Assembly: GCA_016218085.1 (NCBI GenBank) | Contig: JACREY010000013.1 | Coordinates: 1-50,173, forward strand | Direction: 5' to 3' | Origin: Ignavibacteriota bacterium | GTDB lineage: Bacteria; Bacteroidota; Ignavibacteria; Tepidaquicellales; Tepidaquicellaceae | DNA: 50,173 nucleotides | Shown here: one piece after another, positions 1-8,535 of the stretch | Layout: each line of letters opens with the position of its first letter | Position numbering within the stretch: position 1 is the stretch's first letter | The notes under the pieces: generated by a model | Database searches by the model: none | What the model saw: only the letters and a program-made list of their open reading frames with translations | Told to the model about the DNA's origin: nothing | Made by a program: the position numbers and the translations under genes

Positions 1-312
1 ATTTCTATTCATTTATCAATTTTCTATAATAATTTCATCCCTGCGGGATTTACAAATTCGAATAATCTCACAGCCTTGTAAACGGTGGGGTAATTTATTA
101 ATTATCACACAAGCCCTAAATCCGTGGGTTAAACTGAAGAACCAATACAACTACAGGGTTTGATTTCTATTCATTTATCAATTTTCTATAATAATTTCAT
201 CCCTGCGGGATTTGCAAATTCGAATAATCACACAGCCTTGTAAACGGTGGGGTAATTTATTAATTATCACACAAGCCCTAAATCCGTGGGCTGAACTGAA
301 GAAACAATACAA
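1..312. repeat. Two tandem copies of a dispersed intergenic repeat (period 162 bp)
   Basis: Bases 1-150 recur almost unchanged at 163-312, separated by a 12-base spacer, with only a few substitutions and short indels. Each copy contains a small ATCCC-TGC-GGGAT hairpin near its start, a CGGTGGGG segment and an ACAAGCCCTAAATCCGTGG segment. No reading frame of useful length crosses the copies. The left copy begins at the window edge, so more copies may lie outside. The region 313-398 holds nothing else I can identify. This looks like a dispersed palindromic intergenic repeat rather than a gene. Confidence 0.8.
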
Positions 313-398
313 TACAAATTAATTGCTGATTGTGATGTTTGCTAAAGAGGATACAAACACAATAAACGGCGGAAACCAGATAGAATATAAATTTAAAA

Positions 399-998
399 TC
401 AGAAAATCGCTTTCCTGATAGTCAGCAGTACGAAGATTCCGAGCCCATAAATTCCCACCGATGCATAGAAAGTTTTCTTTGAGATATCCTCGTCGTCGCA
501 GGTAGCAACTATTACAGCACCCTTGCTGCGCTCGCCTTCGGTTTTTGTGTCAAGTTTTTCCACGACTTCTATTTTAAAATCGCCGTCGCACACGACCGGA
601 GCGGCAACTTTCTGGAGGTCGGGATAGTAAATACTGCCGATGCCCACGAGTGCAAGTCCAAGCAAGCCGCTGACAACCATTCTGACGAAGAAATTCACTA
701 CAGACGTAACATCTGTATTCATTTTCAGTCCGTTTTCCTTAGCGACTCTTTTCACGAATTTTTTTGCAACGTGCTGGCTGGAGTTTTTAGCCGCCTGCGC
801 CATTTTAATTGCACGCAGAGACGCTTTTCTTCTCAGCCCGATAACTACCTGCTCTGTGAGTCCTGCATCACCGGTTTTTATTTCGGCTTTGCAGTTAGCA
901 CAAACCTGTTTTTTATTGAAAAAGGAATATGCGTCATTTATCCAGAAAGAGCTTTCGCAGTTTGTACAGATAATTTCGTGGAAATTTTTTTTGGTCAT
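399..998 (-). CDS. Zinc-ribbon membrane protein, function unknown
   Basis: This 199-residue protein has an N-terminal treble-clef or zinc-ribbon pair of CxxC motifs (CTNC near residue 11 and CANC near residue 33), consistent with a structural zinc site. A basic, alanine-rich helical stretch follows (about 55-95). Two hydrophobic segments (about 105-130 and 180-197) suggest membrane insertion with a roughly 50-residue loop between them. The ATG overlaps the stop codon of the upstream methyltransferase gene as ATGA, so the two are probably translationally coupled. No family name could be assigned. The zinc and membrane features are seen directly; the function is unknown. Confidence 0.75.
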   Translation of the reverse strand: MTKKNFHEIICTNCESSFWINDAYSFFNKKQVCANCKAEIKTGDAGLTEQVVIGLRRKASLRAIKMAQAAKNSSQHVAKKFVKRVAKENGLKMNTDVTSVVNFFVRMVVSGLLGLALVGIGSIYYPDLQKVAAPVVCDGDFKIEVVEKLDTKTEGERSKGAVIVATCDDEDISKKTFYASVGIYGLGIFVLLTIRKAIF

Positions 999-1585
999 AG
1001 TTTTATGAAGTTGATAAATAACTCTCTGCCTGCGCGCGGTTTTATGGAGTTGGTTGCGGCGGAGAATTGTTTAATAAAAAAATACGGTTTAAAAATTCTT
1101 AAATATTCCTCTTCAGTTCCCCCGTATGGAGGAAAGTCGTTACCGAATTCGTGGTTAAATAGAAGCCCTACAAGGCGTCCGTTCGGGTTCAGAAGCTGAT
1201 GAACTTTTTTAGCATATTTCATCCTGTCATTCGGAAAAATTGCACAGAAGAAAGTCTGCTCGATAATCAAATCATATCTTTCTTTATGCGAGAAAAAATC
1301 TTCATTAAAAATATTTTTTTCAGGAAAGTGAGGCGCGCGCTTTCGGAATTCCGAAATTGCATTGTCTGCCCAGTCGAGGGCGAATACATTTTTAAAACCG
1401 TTTTCATATAGATAATCCGCCTCGTATGCATTTCCGCAACCGGGAATGAGGATTTTAAGTTTTTTATTCGTAAGCTGGTCGAAATATTCTTTCAGCGGAG
1501 GGGAAATGCTTCCAATATCCCATCCGGCTTCATCATTAAGATATTTGCTTTCCCAGTATTTTTTATCGAGATTCGGCAGAGTAAT
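995..1585 (-). CDS. Thiopurine S-methyltransferase-like SAM-dependent methyltransferase, non-ATG start
   Basis: One uninterrupted frame runs from a stop codon at 1616-1618 down to TGA at 995-997. It encodes a TPMT-family methyltransferase: KKYWESKY and GWDIGSISPPLKEYF at the N terminus, the SAM-binding glycine-rich motif ILIPGCGNAYEA, then EQTFFCAIFPNDR, VGLLFN and a C-terminal SIKPRAGRELFI. The family transfers a methyl group from SAM to small thiol or other nucleophilic substrates; the substrate here is unknown. There is no in-frame ATG, GTG or TTG before a TTG at 1270, which would delete the whole SAM site. An ATT at 1585 gives a normal-length protein of about 196 residues; ATT at 1597 or CTG at 1579 are alternatives. 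The gene starts just after the upstream T9SS gene ends (1612). Confidence 0.8.
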   Translation of the reverse strand: MTLPNLDKKYWESKYLNDEAGWDIGSISPPLKEYFDQLTNKKLKILIPGCGNAYEADYLYENGFKNVFALDWADNAISEFRKRAPHFPEKNIFNEDFFSHKERYDLIIEQTFFCAIFPNDRMKYAKKVHQLLNPNGRLVGLLFNHEFGNDFPPYGGTEEEYLRIFKPYFFIKQFSAATNSIKPRAGRELFINFIKL

Positions 1586-1611
1586 TTTTCGTGAAATATA
1601 AATAATAAATA

Positions 1612-3072
1612 TTACTTAATCATTATCATTTTTTTTGTATCACTGAAATTATCAGTTCTGAGAGTACAGAAATAGATACCTGAGCTCAGGCTGCTGCCGT
1701 CAAAGGTTGCTTCATATTCACCGGGAGTTTGTTTTCCGTTTACCAGAATTGAAACTTCTTTACCGAGGATATTATATATTTTTAAAGTCACGAAAGTAAT
1801 CTCAGGTATTTTATATCTGATATTAGTTGAGGGATTAAACGGATTCGGAAAGTTCTGAGATAATTTATATGAAGCAGGTATTTCATTTCCAATTTGATTT
1901 ACGAATACGTTACCGCCGTTAGTTGATTTTAGAATGACTGCAGGTGTACCTAAATCGCCTCCGCTCATAAAAAAGTTATTCTGGTCAATCAGATTTCCGT
2001 CCACAATCAGCCTGTTTGTTGTGAAGGTTTTTGTTACCCAGTTCAGTCCGTAATTTGTGGATTTAAATGTGCAGGTTTTTGAAAATACGGTCATAGTATC
2101 ATATGCCAGATAACCTGAACCAAATGCAGTGCCTGTTCCGCTGAGTGTTTTTATAAATTCAGGGACATAATCAGGGAAGAAAAACACGGAATCCCAGGTA
2201 ATGCCTGAATTAGTTGTCCTGAATATTTTTGTACCTAACTGCTGTCCGTTCGGACCGCCGACAGCAATTCCTGTTGTAGAATTGAAGAAAGATATTTCAT
2301 AAATATCCTGAGTATATGGAAATCTTTTTTGCGACCAGTTTATGCCGCCGTTTGTAGTTCTGTAAATAGAAGAGTGGACGCTCATCGAGTCTATTTGATA
2401 TCCGCAGAAGAATCCTGTATTAAGGTCAAGAAAATGTATGTTTTCTGTGATAAAATTGCTGTCAAGTTTAAACAGTTTTTGCCAGTTAAGTCCTCCGTTA
2501 GTGGTTTTGCAGATTTTAGGGTATCCCGATGGATTTGTGTCTATTGCAGCATATCCCGTATTAGCATCAAAGAAATGAATATCATTTATATAACCTGTCA
2601 ATGAATCCGGGTTACCAACCTTTGTCCAGATAATACCCGCATTTGTGGATTTCATCAATAACCCTTTATAATATTCGAAGCGGGAGGAAATTCCTTTTGC
2701 GAGTGAATTTTTGCTTAACCTGCTGCCTGATAAACTAAAACCGGAAAAAGGTGTATTATATAAAAATCCGTTTTGCGCGCCACAAGCAAGTACCAATGAA
2801 GGATTGATATAATACACACCCGAAACAGCTCTGATATCCGGAGGGAAAGAAGATAAATTCCAGTTGGCACCTGAATTTGTTGTGTAAAATATATTCCCGC
2901 TAAAAACCGGCATAAGAGAATGACCGCAGGCAACCCCTGTATTCAGGTTCAGAAAATCTGTTCTGTAAGCAAGACCGCTATAAGGAAGACTGTAAACAGA
3001 CCATTGTGAAAAGGAGCAGTCTGAATTAAAAATAAAAAGAATCAGGAAAGGTAAAATAAATAAATTTTTCAT
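1612..3072 (-). CDS. Exported YCF48/BNR-type propeller protein with T9SS sorting domain
   Basis: The protein has 486 residues. It starts with a signal peptide (MKNLFILPFLILFIFNS) and continues with about seven blade-like repeats carrying the pattern (K/R)(S/T)TN(G/A/S)GxxW, as in YCF48 and BNR/sialidase propellers. It ends in an approximately 80-residue T9SS type A sorting domain that begins at LSQNFPNPFNPSTNI, contains ILGKEV and finishes KKMIMIK. T9SS cargo is exported through the Sec system, moved across the outer membrane, and then released or anchored. The propeller's ligand is not known. The organisation matches the next gene (3145-4371), so the two may be paralogues. A hairpin terminator separates them. 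Confidence 0.88.
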   Translation of the reverse strand: MKNLFILPFLILFIFNSDCSFSQWSVYSLPYSGLAYRTDFLNLNTGVACGHSLMPVFSGNIFYTTNSGANWNLSSFPPDIRAVSGVYYINPSLVLACGAQNGFLYNTPFSGFSLSGSRLSKNSLAKGISSRFEYYKGLLMKSTNAGIIWTKVGNPDSLTGYINDIHFFDANTGYAAIDTNPSGYPKICKTTNGGLNWQKLFKLDSNFITENIHFLDLNTGFFCGYQIDSMSVHSSIYRTTNGGINWSQKRFPYTQDIYEISFFNSTTGIAVGGPNGQQLGTKIFRTTNSGITWDSVFFFPDYVPEFIKTLSGTGTAFGSGYLAYDTMTVFSKTCTFKSTNYGLNWVTKTFTTNRLIVDGNLIDQNNFFMSGGDLGTPAVILKSTNGGNVFVNQIGNEIPASYKLSQNFPNPFNPSTNIRYKIPEITFVTLKIYNILGKEVSILVNGKQTPGEYEATFDGSSLSSGIYFCTLRTDNFSDTKKMIMIK

Positions 3073-3083
3073 TTTAACAAAAA

Positions 3084-3121
3084 TTAAAAAGCTCTTTCAT
3101 AAATATAAAAGAGCTTTTTAA
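3084..3121 (-). terminator. Hairpin terminator for the minus-strand gene at 3145-4371
   Basis: A perfect 14-bp inverted repeat (3084-3097 with 3108-3121, core AAAAAGCTCTTT / AAAGAGCTTTTT) encloses a 10-base loop. It lies directly after the stop of the 3145-4371 gene and is followed by a T-rich stretch on the minus strand, as in an intrinsic terminator. The gene at 1612-3072 is therefore likely to have its own promoter or to depend on read-through. Confidence 0.75.
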
Positions 3122-3144
3122 AATTATCAATGTATGAATTATTA

Positions 3145-4371
3145 TTATTTTACCAGAATCATTTTTTTGGTTTCCGAATAATTCTCCGTTTGCAGGCGGT
3201 AGAAATAAACGCCTGATTTCTCTCTGGTTCCGTCGAAGGAGGTTTCGTATGTACCGGGTTGTAATCTGTTATTTACAAGAGTAACCACTTCTTTACCGAG
3301 AATATCGAAAACTTTCAGAGTAACCAATTCATTTTTCTTAATATCGAATTTGATTTTAGTAACGGGGTTAAACGGATTCGGATAATTCTGTTTAAGCGAA
3401 TACTTATCCGGTACTTCAGAGCTAATGGGATTTACGAAAACAGCACCGCCGTTTGTTGTGGTGATAATAACTCCGCTTTCACCAACAGCGCATCCGTTAT
3501 TTTCGTCACGGAAATGAACGGCATAAAGAATTGCAGAAGTTCCGGCATATTGCTGAGTCCAGGTGTTTCCACCGTCAGTCGAAGTAAGTATTGTTCCTGC
3601 ACCGCCGACGCAGGTAATTCTATTGGCGGCAGGATAAGATACTCTGAAAAGGGAATTATAGGTCAGATGGTTTGTATCCGCCAGTCTCCAGGTATTTCCG
3701 GCATTTGTAGTTTTCAGAATAGTTCCCGAATTACCGACAATCATTCCTGTAGAGGCATTAAGGAAAGCCATACCGTTTAAGTCAAAGCTTAAAGGCGGAT
3801 TCGTATATCTTGGAGTCCAGGTAGCTCCACCGTCAGTGGTTTTCAGAATATTTCCACCCGAACCGCAAACAATACCCGTTGTTGCGTTGAACATATGAAT
3901 ATCGAGCATTGTATATGGCAGCCAGGAAATTGTCCAGTTTAAACCGCCGTTTACTGTTTTCATTAAAAGTCCTGAATATCCTGTTATAAATCCGGTATTT
4001 GCATCTACAAACGAAATGCCGTTTATCTGCATTGTTGTAGGGCTTGATATTTGTGACCAGGAATCTCCGCCGTTAGTAGAGCGAGCCATATAACCCAGAT
4101 AGCCGCCTGTCATCATTGTACCAGTGCCGGCATACTTAACCGGTTTAAAGAAAGTACCGATTGTCAGATTAACGCTCCACCAGAAATAGCCGCCGTCATC
4201 TGTTTTAAGAATTCTGCCTTGCTCACCGACAGCAATTCCTACACCGCTGCTGCTTTCAAATATTACTCCGTGAAGAGTATTTACAAAACCTGTATACTGC
4301 AATTCCCACTGGGCATTTATATTGAAACAAAATCCCAGCATTAATACTATAAAAAAATAGAGTTTTTTCAT
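3145..4371 (-). CDS. Exported YCF48-type beta-propeller protein with T9SS sorting domain
   Basis: This 408-residue protein begins with a signal peptide (MKKLYFFIVLMLGFCFNINA). It carries regularly spaced YCF48-like blades, visible as KTDDGGYFWW, RSTNGGDSW, KTVNGGLNW, KTTDGGATW, KTTNAGNTW and TSTDGGNTW, each preceded by a GxxGxIL strand about 15 residues earlier. A T9SS type A domain follows (LKQNYPNPFNPVTKI ... ILGKEVVTLV ... KKMILVK). YCF48 assists photosystem II assembly in cyanobacteria. In this lineage the fold is common in secreted proteins of unknown role, so no photosynthetic function is implied. It is transcribed divergently from the protease at 4507. Confidence 0.9.
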   Translation of the reverse strand: MKKLYFFIVLMLGFCFNINAQWELQYTGFVNTLHGVIFESSSGVGIAVGEQGRILKTDDGGYFWWSVNLTIGTFFKPVKYAGTGTMMTGGYLGYMARSTNGGDSWSQISSPTTMQINGISFVDANTGFITGYSGLLMKTVNGGLNWTISWLPYTMLDIHMFNATTGIVCGSGGNILKTTDGGATWTPRYTNPPLSFDLNGMAFLNASTGMIVGNSGTILKTTNAGNTWRLADTNHLTYNSLFRVSYPAANRITCVGGAGTILTSTDGGNTWTQQYAGTSAILYAVHFRDENNGCAVGESGVIITTTNGGAVFVNPISSEVPDKYSLKQNYPNPFNPVTKIKFDIKKNELVTLKVFDILGKEVVTLVNNRLQPGTYETSFDGTREKSGVYFYRLQTENYSETKKMILVK

Positions 4372-4506
4372 ATAATTTTCATTATATATAAGTTATACAA
4401 TATAATATATTAAAATTTATTTATCAATTTAAAGAAAATTGATAATAATAGCATTTATTTTTTATAATTTTTGAGTTAAATTCACAAACTTTAAGAAAAC
4501 AACAAA

Positions 4507-6147
4507 ATGATAATATACCGTAAAATAAGATTTTCGGTTTTTTTGATTTTAGTTACTGCTTTTACTCCGATTTACCTGAACACAACAGAAAATACGGTAG
4601 GTGAATCGCTTTTTACAAAGAATAAGTTTTTAGTTCAAACCAGGCAGGAATTAAAAATATCAGAAGCAACCGGAGAAGTATCTGTTTATACGGGCATTCA
4701 GAGCATAGACGAGAAAAATTCAAAGTATAAGATAAAAAAGATTAAAAAAGTTTTTGATTTGAATAATGGTGATGAAGCACTATACAGAAATCTTGGAATG
4801 GACAGAATTTACGTTTTCTATTTAGAGCCCGGTGCAGATATAATGCAGATAACATCTGAATATAATAGTGATTTAAATATAGAATACAGTGAGCCTAACT
4901 ACATTGGCATTGCTGCCGGAGAGAAGGGAACAGGCAGAAATCCATACAGTCTGGAAAATTTAACAGTTCCGAATGATGAAGCTTTTGGAAAGCAATGGTA
5001 TCTGAAAAACGAAGGCAAAATAAATCCGAGTTCAGGCGGAAGGGCAAAAGTAGGTGCAGATATAAATATGACAAAAAGCTGGGATATTGAGCTTGGAAAC
5101 GAGGAAATAATAATAGCCATTCTTGATTCCGGTATAAATGATGACAGTCCTGATTTAAAGGGCAGGTTATGGGTAAACAAAAAAGAGATTCCATACAACG
5201 GAAAGGATGATGACAGAAACGGGTATATTGATGATGTTAAAGGTTGGGATTTTGCGTATGATACAAAGAACAACAAAGACGGATTCGGTCACGGAACAAA
5301 TATTGCAAGCACAATCGGTTCGACGATGAATAACACATATGGATTTGCGGGAGTAAACACGAAATCCAGGCTGATGAACTGCAAAAATCTAAGTGATGAG
5401 AACAGCGGAGAATACGAATGGTGGTCCAAGTCGATAAAATATGCGGTTGACAACGGAGCTAAGATAATTAATATGAGCGAAGGCGGAGTTGATTATTCAA
5501 AAACGCTTAAAGCGGCAGTAGAATATGCTACAGGAAAGGAAGTTTTCATAGCAGCAGCTATGATGAATAAAGCGAATAACAAAGATTATTACCCCGCAGC
5601 ATATAAAGGTGTATTTGCTGTTGGCGCAACTGATACAGATGACAAGAGGTGCAAAAAGTTTACCTGGGGAGGCGGAAGCTGCTGGGGCAAGCACATTAAA
5701 GTGACTGCACCCGGAAACAAGGTTTACGGGGTTGATTACAGTGATTTCGAAAATCTTGATTCTTACTGGAGCGGAACTTCACAGTCAACTGCAATAGTGA
5801 GCGCTCTTGCTTCGCTTTTATTATCTCAAAATCCGGGCAGGACTCCTGAAGAATTAGAAAATATAATGTGTGCGACAGCCAGGGATGGAGTAGGCGATCC
5901 GAGAGAAGATACCGACGGCTGGGATGAATACATGGGATACGGCAGGATTGATTGTTATCTGGCGCTTACATATTCCGGAGTACCGGAAAAAATCATAGAA
6001 AAAGAAAAAGAAAGCGAGAAAGAGGAAGAATATATAAAAGAAGAAGAAACAGAAAAAGATAATCAGAAAGCAAAATCCAAGCCACAGAACAAAGGCGAGG
6101 AAAAAAAGAGAAAGGTTGAAGAAGTAGGTCCTGCTAAAAGAAAGTAA
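4507..6147 (+). CDS. Exported subtilisin-like (S8) serine protease
   Basis: This is a 546-residue S8 peptidase. A hydrophobic signal segment (about 8-25) precedes a propeptide-like region (about 40-135, ending IEYSEPNYIG). The catalytic domain shows Asp207 (AILDSGIND), His262 (GHGTNIAS), the oxyanion Asn354 and Ser425 (SGTSQSTA). The usual proline after the serine motif is missing. The chain ends in a roughly 45-residue lysine/glutamate-rich tail (from about 500) instead of a T9SS sorting domain, unlike the other large exported proteins here. It is predicted to act outside the cytoplasm, cleaving proteins; substrates are unknown. The gene stands alone and is divergent from the 3145-4371 gene. 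Confidence 0.92.
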   Translation: MIIYRKIRFSVFLILVTAFTPIYLNTTENTVGESLFTKNKFLVQTRQELKISEATGEVSVYTGIQSIDEKNSKYKIKKIKKVFDLNNGDEALYRNLGMDRIYVFYLEPGADIMQITSEYNSDLNIEYSEPNYIGIAAGEKGTGRNPYSLENLTVPNDEAFGKQWYLKNEGKINPSSGGRAKVGADINMTKSWDIELGNEEIIIAILDSGINDDSPDLKGRLWVNKKEIPYNGKDDDRNGYIDDVKGWDFAYDTKNNKDGFGHGTNIASTIGSTMNNTYGFAGVNTKSRLMNCKNLSDENSGEYEWWSKSIKYAVDNGAKIINMSEGGVDYSKTLKAAVEYATGKEVFIAAAMMNKANNKDYYPAAYKGVFAVGATDTDDKRCKKFTWGGGSCWGKHIKVTAPGNKVYGVDYSDFENLDSYWSGTSQSTAIVSALASLLLSQNPGRTPEELENIMCATARDGVGDPREDTDGWDEYMGYGRIDCYLALTYSGVPEKIIEKEKESEKEEEYIKEEETEKDNQKAKSKPQNKGEEKKRKVEEVGPAKRK

Positions 6148-6252
6148 AATAAAAATTACTGCTAACATCCAAATCCTGCGTCAAAATCTTCGTTTGAAAT
6201 TCATTTTAATCAATTTTTAATTCTGCTATTTTAGCAATAAGCTTTAATTTTT

Positions 6253-7041
6253 ATGAATATTAAGACAGTGAAAGAAGGCCTGCTACAGACCGGCTTAAAG
6301 AATGTTGTATACTTTCCCCAGCTGCACTCCACGAACAAGTATGCGAAAGAGAATAATTTACAAAGCGACAACCTTGTAATTACATCAAATCAATATGAAG
6401 GCAGGGGCAGATTCGACAGAATCTGGGAATCGATAGAGAACAACAATCTTACATTTACGATTGTAAAAAATTTTCAGATAGAGAAGAAAGATCTTTTTGT
6501 GGTGAATTTTTATGTATCCTACATAGTAATGAAAGCAATTAAAGAAATTTTTCCGGATTACATGCACAGATATTTTTCATTAAAATGGCCGAACGATATG
6601 ATGATAAAAGGGAAAAAATTTGCAGGAATACTATCGGAAGTTCAAAACATTAACAGCGCTGAGAAAAAATTTATAATTGGCGTGGGGATAAACGTGAACC
6701 AGAAAGAATTTTCAGATGCGATTATACACAAAGCAACATCACTAAGGCTAGAGACCGGGATAATATTCGAGCTTGAGGATTTACTTTGCAGAATTGTAAA
6801 GGAATTCTACTCGAATTTCAATATACTCAGCAGGAAAAAAGAGCTTCTTGATATCTGGAAAAGCAATTCATTTCTCATGGACAAGGAAGTCAGATTCCGC
6901 AAGACGCTTGATAATACTGAAATAAGCGGTAAAGTTCTGGATATAACGGAAGACGGCGGAATTAAAATCGAAAGTGTGGAAGAATTCAATACAAAAAAAA
7001 TTACTGTATACTATACCGGAGAAATAAGTTTTATTTATTAA
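6253..7041 (+). CDS. birA: Biotin--[acetyl-CoA-carboxylase] ligase
   Basis: The protein (262 residues) attaches biotin, through biotinyl-5'-AMP, to the carrier lysine of biotin-dependent carboxylases. Diagnostic motifs are in order: the biotin-site LHSTNKYAKEN, the adenylate-binding loop QYEGRGRFDRIW, the strand KWPNDMMIKGKKFAGILSEV and IGVGINVN. A C-terminal SH3-like domain (about 215-262) follows. There is no N-terminal winged-helix DNA-binding domain, so this is a monofunctional ligase and not a BirA-type repressor. It lies upstream of nuoA with about 50 bases between them. Whether the two are co-transcribed cannot be decided from sequence. Confidence 0.93.
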   Translation: MNIKTVKEGLLQTGLKNVVYFPQLHSTNKYAKENNLQSDNLVITSNQYEGRGRFDRIWESIENNNLTFTIVKNFQIEKKDLFVVNFYVSYIVMKAIKEIFPDYMHRYFSLKWPNDMMIKGKKFAGILSEVQNINSAEKKFIIGVGINVNQKEFSDAIIHKATSLRLETGIIFELEDLLCRIVKEFYSNFNILSRKKELLDIWKSNSFLMDKEVRFRKTLDNTEISGKVLDITEDGGIKIESVEEFNTKKITVYYTGEISFIY

Positions 7042-7092
7042 TAATTTTAAGTAATTTCATACTTCATAATATTTTTAAAAGAGGAATTTAAA

Positions 7093-7503
7093 ATGTATTC
7101 AGATTATGGACAAGTTTTAATCTTCCTGATATTTGCGTTAGGATTTGTAGCGATTGCATTAGTTTCAGCTTGGATAGTAAGTCCTAAAAGGCCCACCAAA
7201 GGAAAATACACAACATACGAATGCGGAGAAGACACAGTCGGGGAGACCTGGGTAAAATTCAACATCAGGTTTTACATTACTGCTTTGATATTCATCATAT
7301 TCGATGTTGAAATAGTATTCCTCTTCCCCTGGGCGGTGGTTTTTAAAGAGATAGGGATGCTTGCATTCATAGAAATGGCAGCATTTCTTCTTGTTCTGAT
7401 AGTCGGTCTTGTTTATGTATGGGCAAAGGGCGACCTTCAGTGGGATAAACCGCAGCCTGAAATTCCAAAATTAGACAGAGAAATTTTTAAAGCCGGAAAT
7501 TAA
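7093..7503 (+). CDS. nuoA: NADH-quinone oxidoreductase subunit A
   Basis: This is the first gene of the complex I operon. The 136-residue membrane subunit shows three hydrophobic segments (about 8-30, 65-85 and 92-112) and the NuoA signatures [20 protein letters not shown] and [15 protein letters not shown]. Subunit A sits at the junction between the peripheral and membrane arms near the quinone site. A purine-rich AGAGGA lies just before the ATG. nuoB begins 6 bases after its stop codon. Confidence 0.96.
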   Translation: MYSDYGQVLIFLIFALGFVAIALVSAWIVSPKRPTKGKYTTYECGEDTVGETWVKFNIRFYITALIFIIFDVEIVFLFPWAVVFKEIGMLAFIEMAAFLLVLIVGLVYVWAKGDLQWDKPQPEIPKLDREIFKAGN

Positions 7504-7508
7504 TATAT

Positions 7509-8018
7509 ATGGGTATTTTAAATAAACTTGATGCTCACATAGAACCTTTTGAAAGCGGCAATATACTAATTACGTCCGCTGACAAGCTTCTCAACTGGAG
7601 CAGGTTGAATTCAATGTGGCAAATGTTCTTCGGTCTTGCGTGCTGCGCAATCGAGATGATGGCGACTTCCGCATCGCATTACGACCTTGACAGGTTCGGA
7701 ATAATCCCGAGACCTTCACCGAGGCATATTGATATCATTCTGATATCTGGAACGGTAACTCTAAAGATGGCAACGCGAATCAAGAGATTATGGGAGCAGA
7801 TGCCCGAACCAAAGTACTGCATTTCGATGGGAAGCTGTGCAAACTGCGGAGGCCCATACTGGGAGCACGGTTACCACGTATTAAAAGGCGTTGACAGAAT
7901 AATTCCCGTAGATGTTTACGTGCCGGGTTGTCCGCCGAGGCCGGAAGCTCTTCTCGAAGGATTAATTAAGCTTCAGGAAAAAATAAGAACACAATCTTTG
8001 GCAAAAAAAGTAAATTAA
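7509..8018 (+). CDS. nuoB: NADH-quinone oxidoreductase subunit B
   Basis: This 169-residue subunit of the peripheral arm carries the terminal [4Fe-4S] cluster N2, which passes electrons to quinone. The four expected cysteines are visible in ACCAIEMM (tandem Cys pair), [11 protein letters not shown] and [14 protein letters not shown]. The short first loop and [15 protein letters not shown] are typical of bacterial NuoB. It lies tightly between nuoA and nuoC, all on the plus strand. Confidence 0.97.
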   Translation: MGILNKLDAHIEPFESGNILITSADKLLNWSRLNSMWQMFFGLACCAIEMMATSASHYDLDRFGIIPRPSPRHIDIILISGTVTLKMATRIKRLWEQMPEPKYCISMGSCANCGGPYWEHGYHVLKGVDRIIPVDVYVPGCPPRPEALLEGLIKLQEKIRTQSLAKKVN

Positions 8019-8027
8019 AATTTTAAA

Positions 8028-8507
8028 ATGGATATTAAAGAAATTCAGGAATTATTGAAATCAGCATTCGATGAGGGAATCGGAGAACCTGTAACGGATA
8101 AGCCTGTAGATCCATATATAACTGTTGAAACAGGAAAGATTCACGCCGTTTGTCTTTTCCTTAGAGATGAGGAAAGGCTTCAGTTTGATTATTTAAGCTG
8201 TCTTAGCGGAGTGGATTACGACAAGGATAATCTTGCATCGGTATATCATCTCTATTCATTTGCATTAAATCACAAGATTGTCCTGAAAGTCATAGTTCCG
8301 AAAAGCAACCCAATCGTTCCTTCCGTTTATGATATATGGGCGGCTGCAGAATGGCACGAGAGGGAATCGTATGATTTAATGGGAATAGTATATGAGAACC
8401 ATCCGGATTTAAGAAGGATACTGCTTCCCGAGGACTGGGAAGGGCATCCGTTAAGAAAAGACTTTAAAGTACCTGAATTTTACAACGGAATGAAAATTCC
8501 TTATTAA
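8028..8507 (+). CDS. nuoC: NADH-quinone oxidoreductase subunit C
   Basis: This 159-residue 30-kDa-type subunit of the peripheral arm is a separate gene, not fused to nuoD as in Escherichia coli. The family signature is visible as AAEWHERESYDLMGIVYENHPDLRR followed by DWEGHPLRKDF (each shown here as one motif in two adjacent pieces, about residues 103-150). It packs against NuoB and NuoD. It starts 9 bases after the nuoB stop. Confidence 0.95.
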   Translation: MDIKEIQELLKSAFDEGIGEPVTDKPVDPYITVETGKIHAVCLFLRDEERLQFDYLSCLSGVDYDKDNLASVYHLYSFALNHKIVLKVIVPKSNPIVPSVYDIWAAAEWHERESYDLMGIVYENHPDLRRILLPEDWEGHPLRKDFKVPEFYNGMKIPY

Positions 8508-8535
8508 TAAGAAATTTAAGACAATATAAAATTAT

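Noticed and set aside
1-312. CRISPR array
   Set aside because: Only two copies with a 162-bp period, most of which is conserved; no short repeat with variable spacers.
640-1199. Plus-strand open frames over the zinc-ribbon and methyltransferase genes
   Set aside because: They are antisense to genes with clear domains and their translations show no family features.
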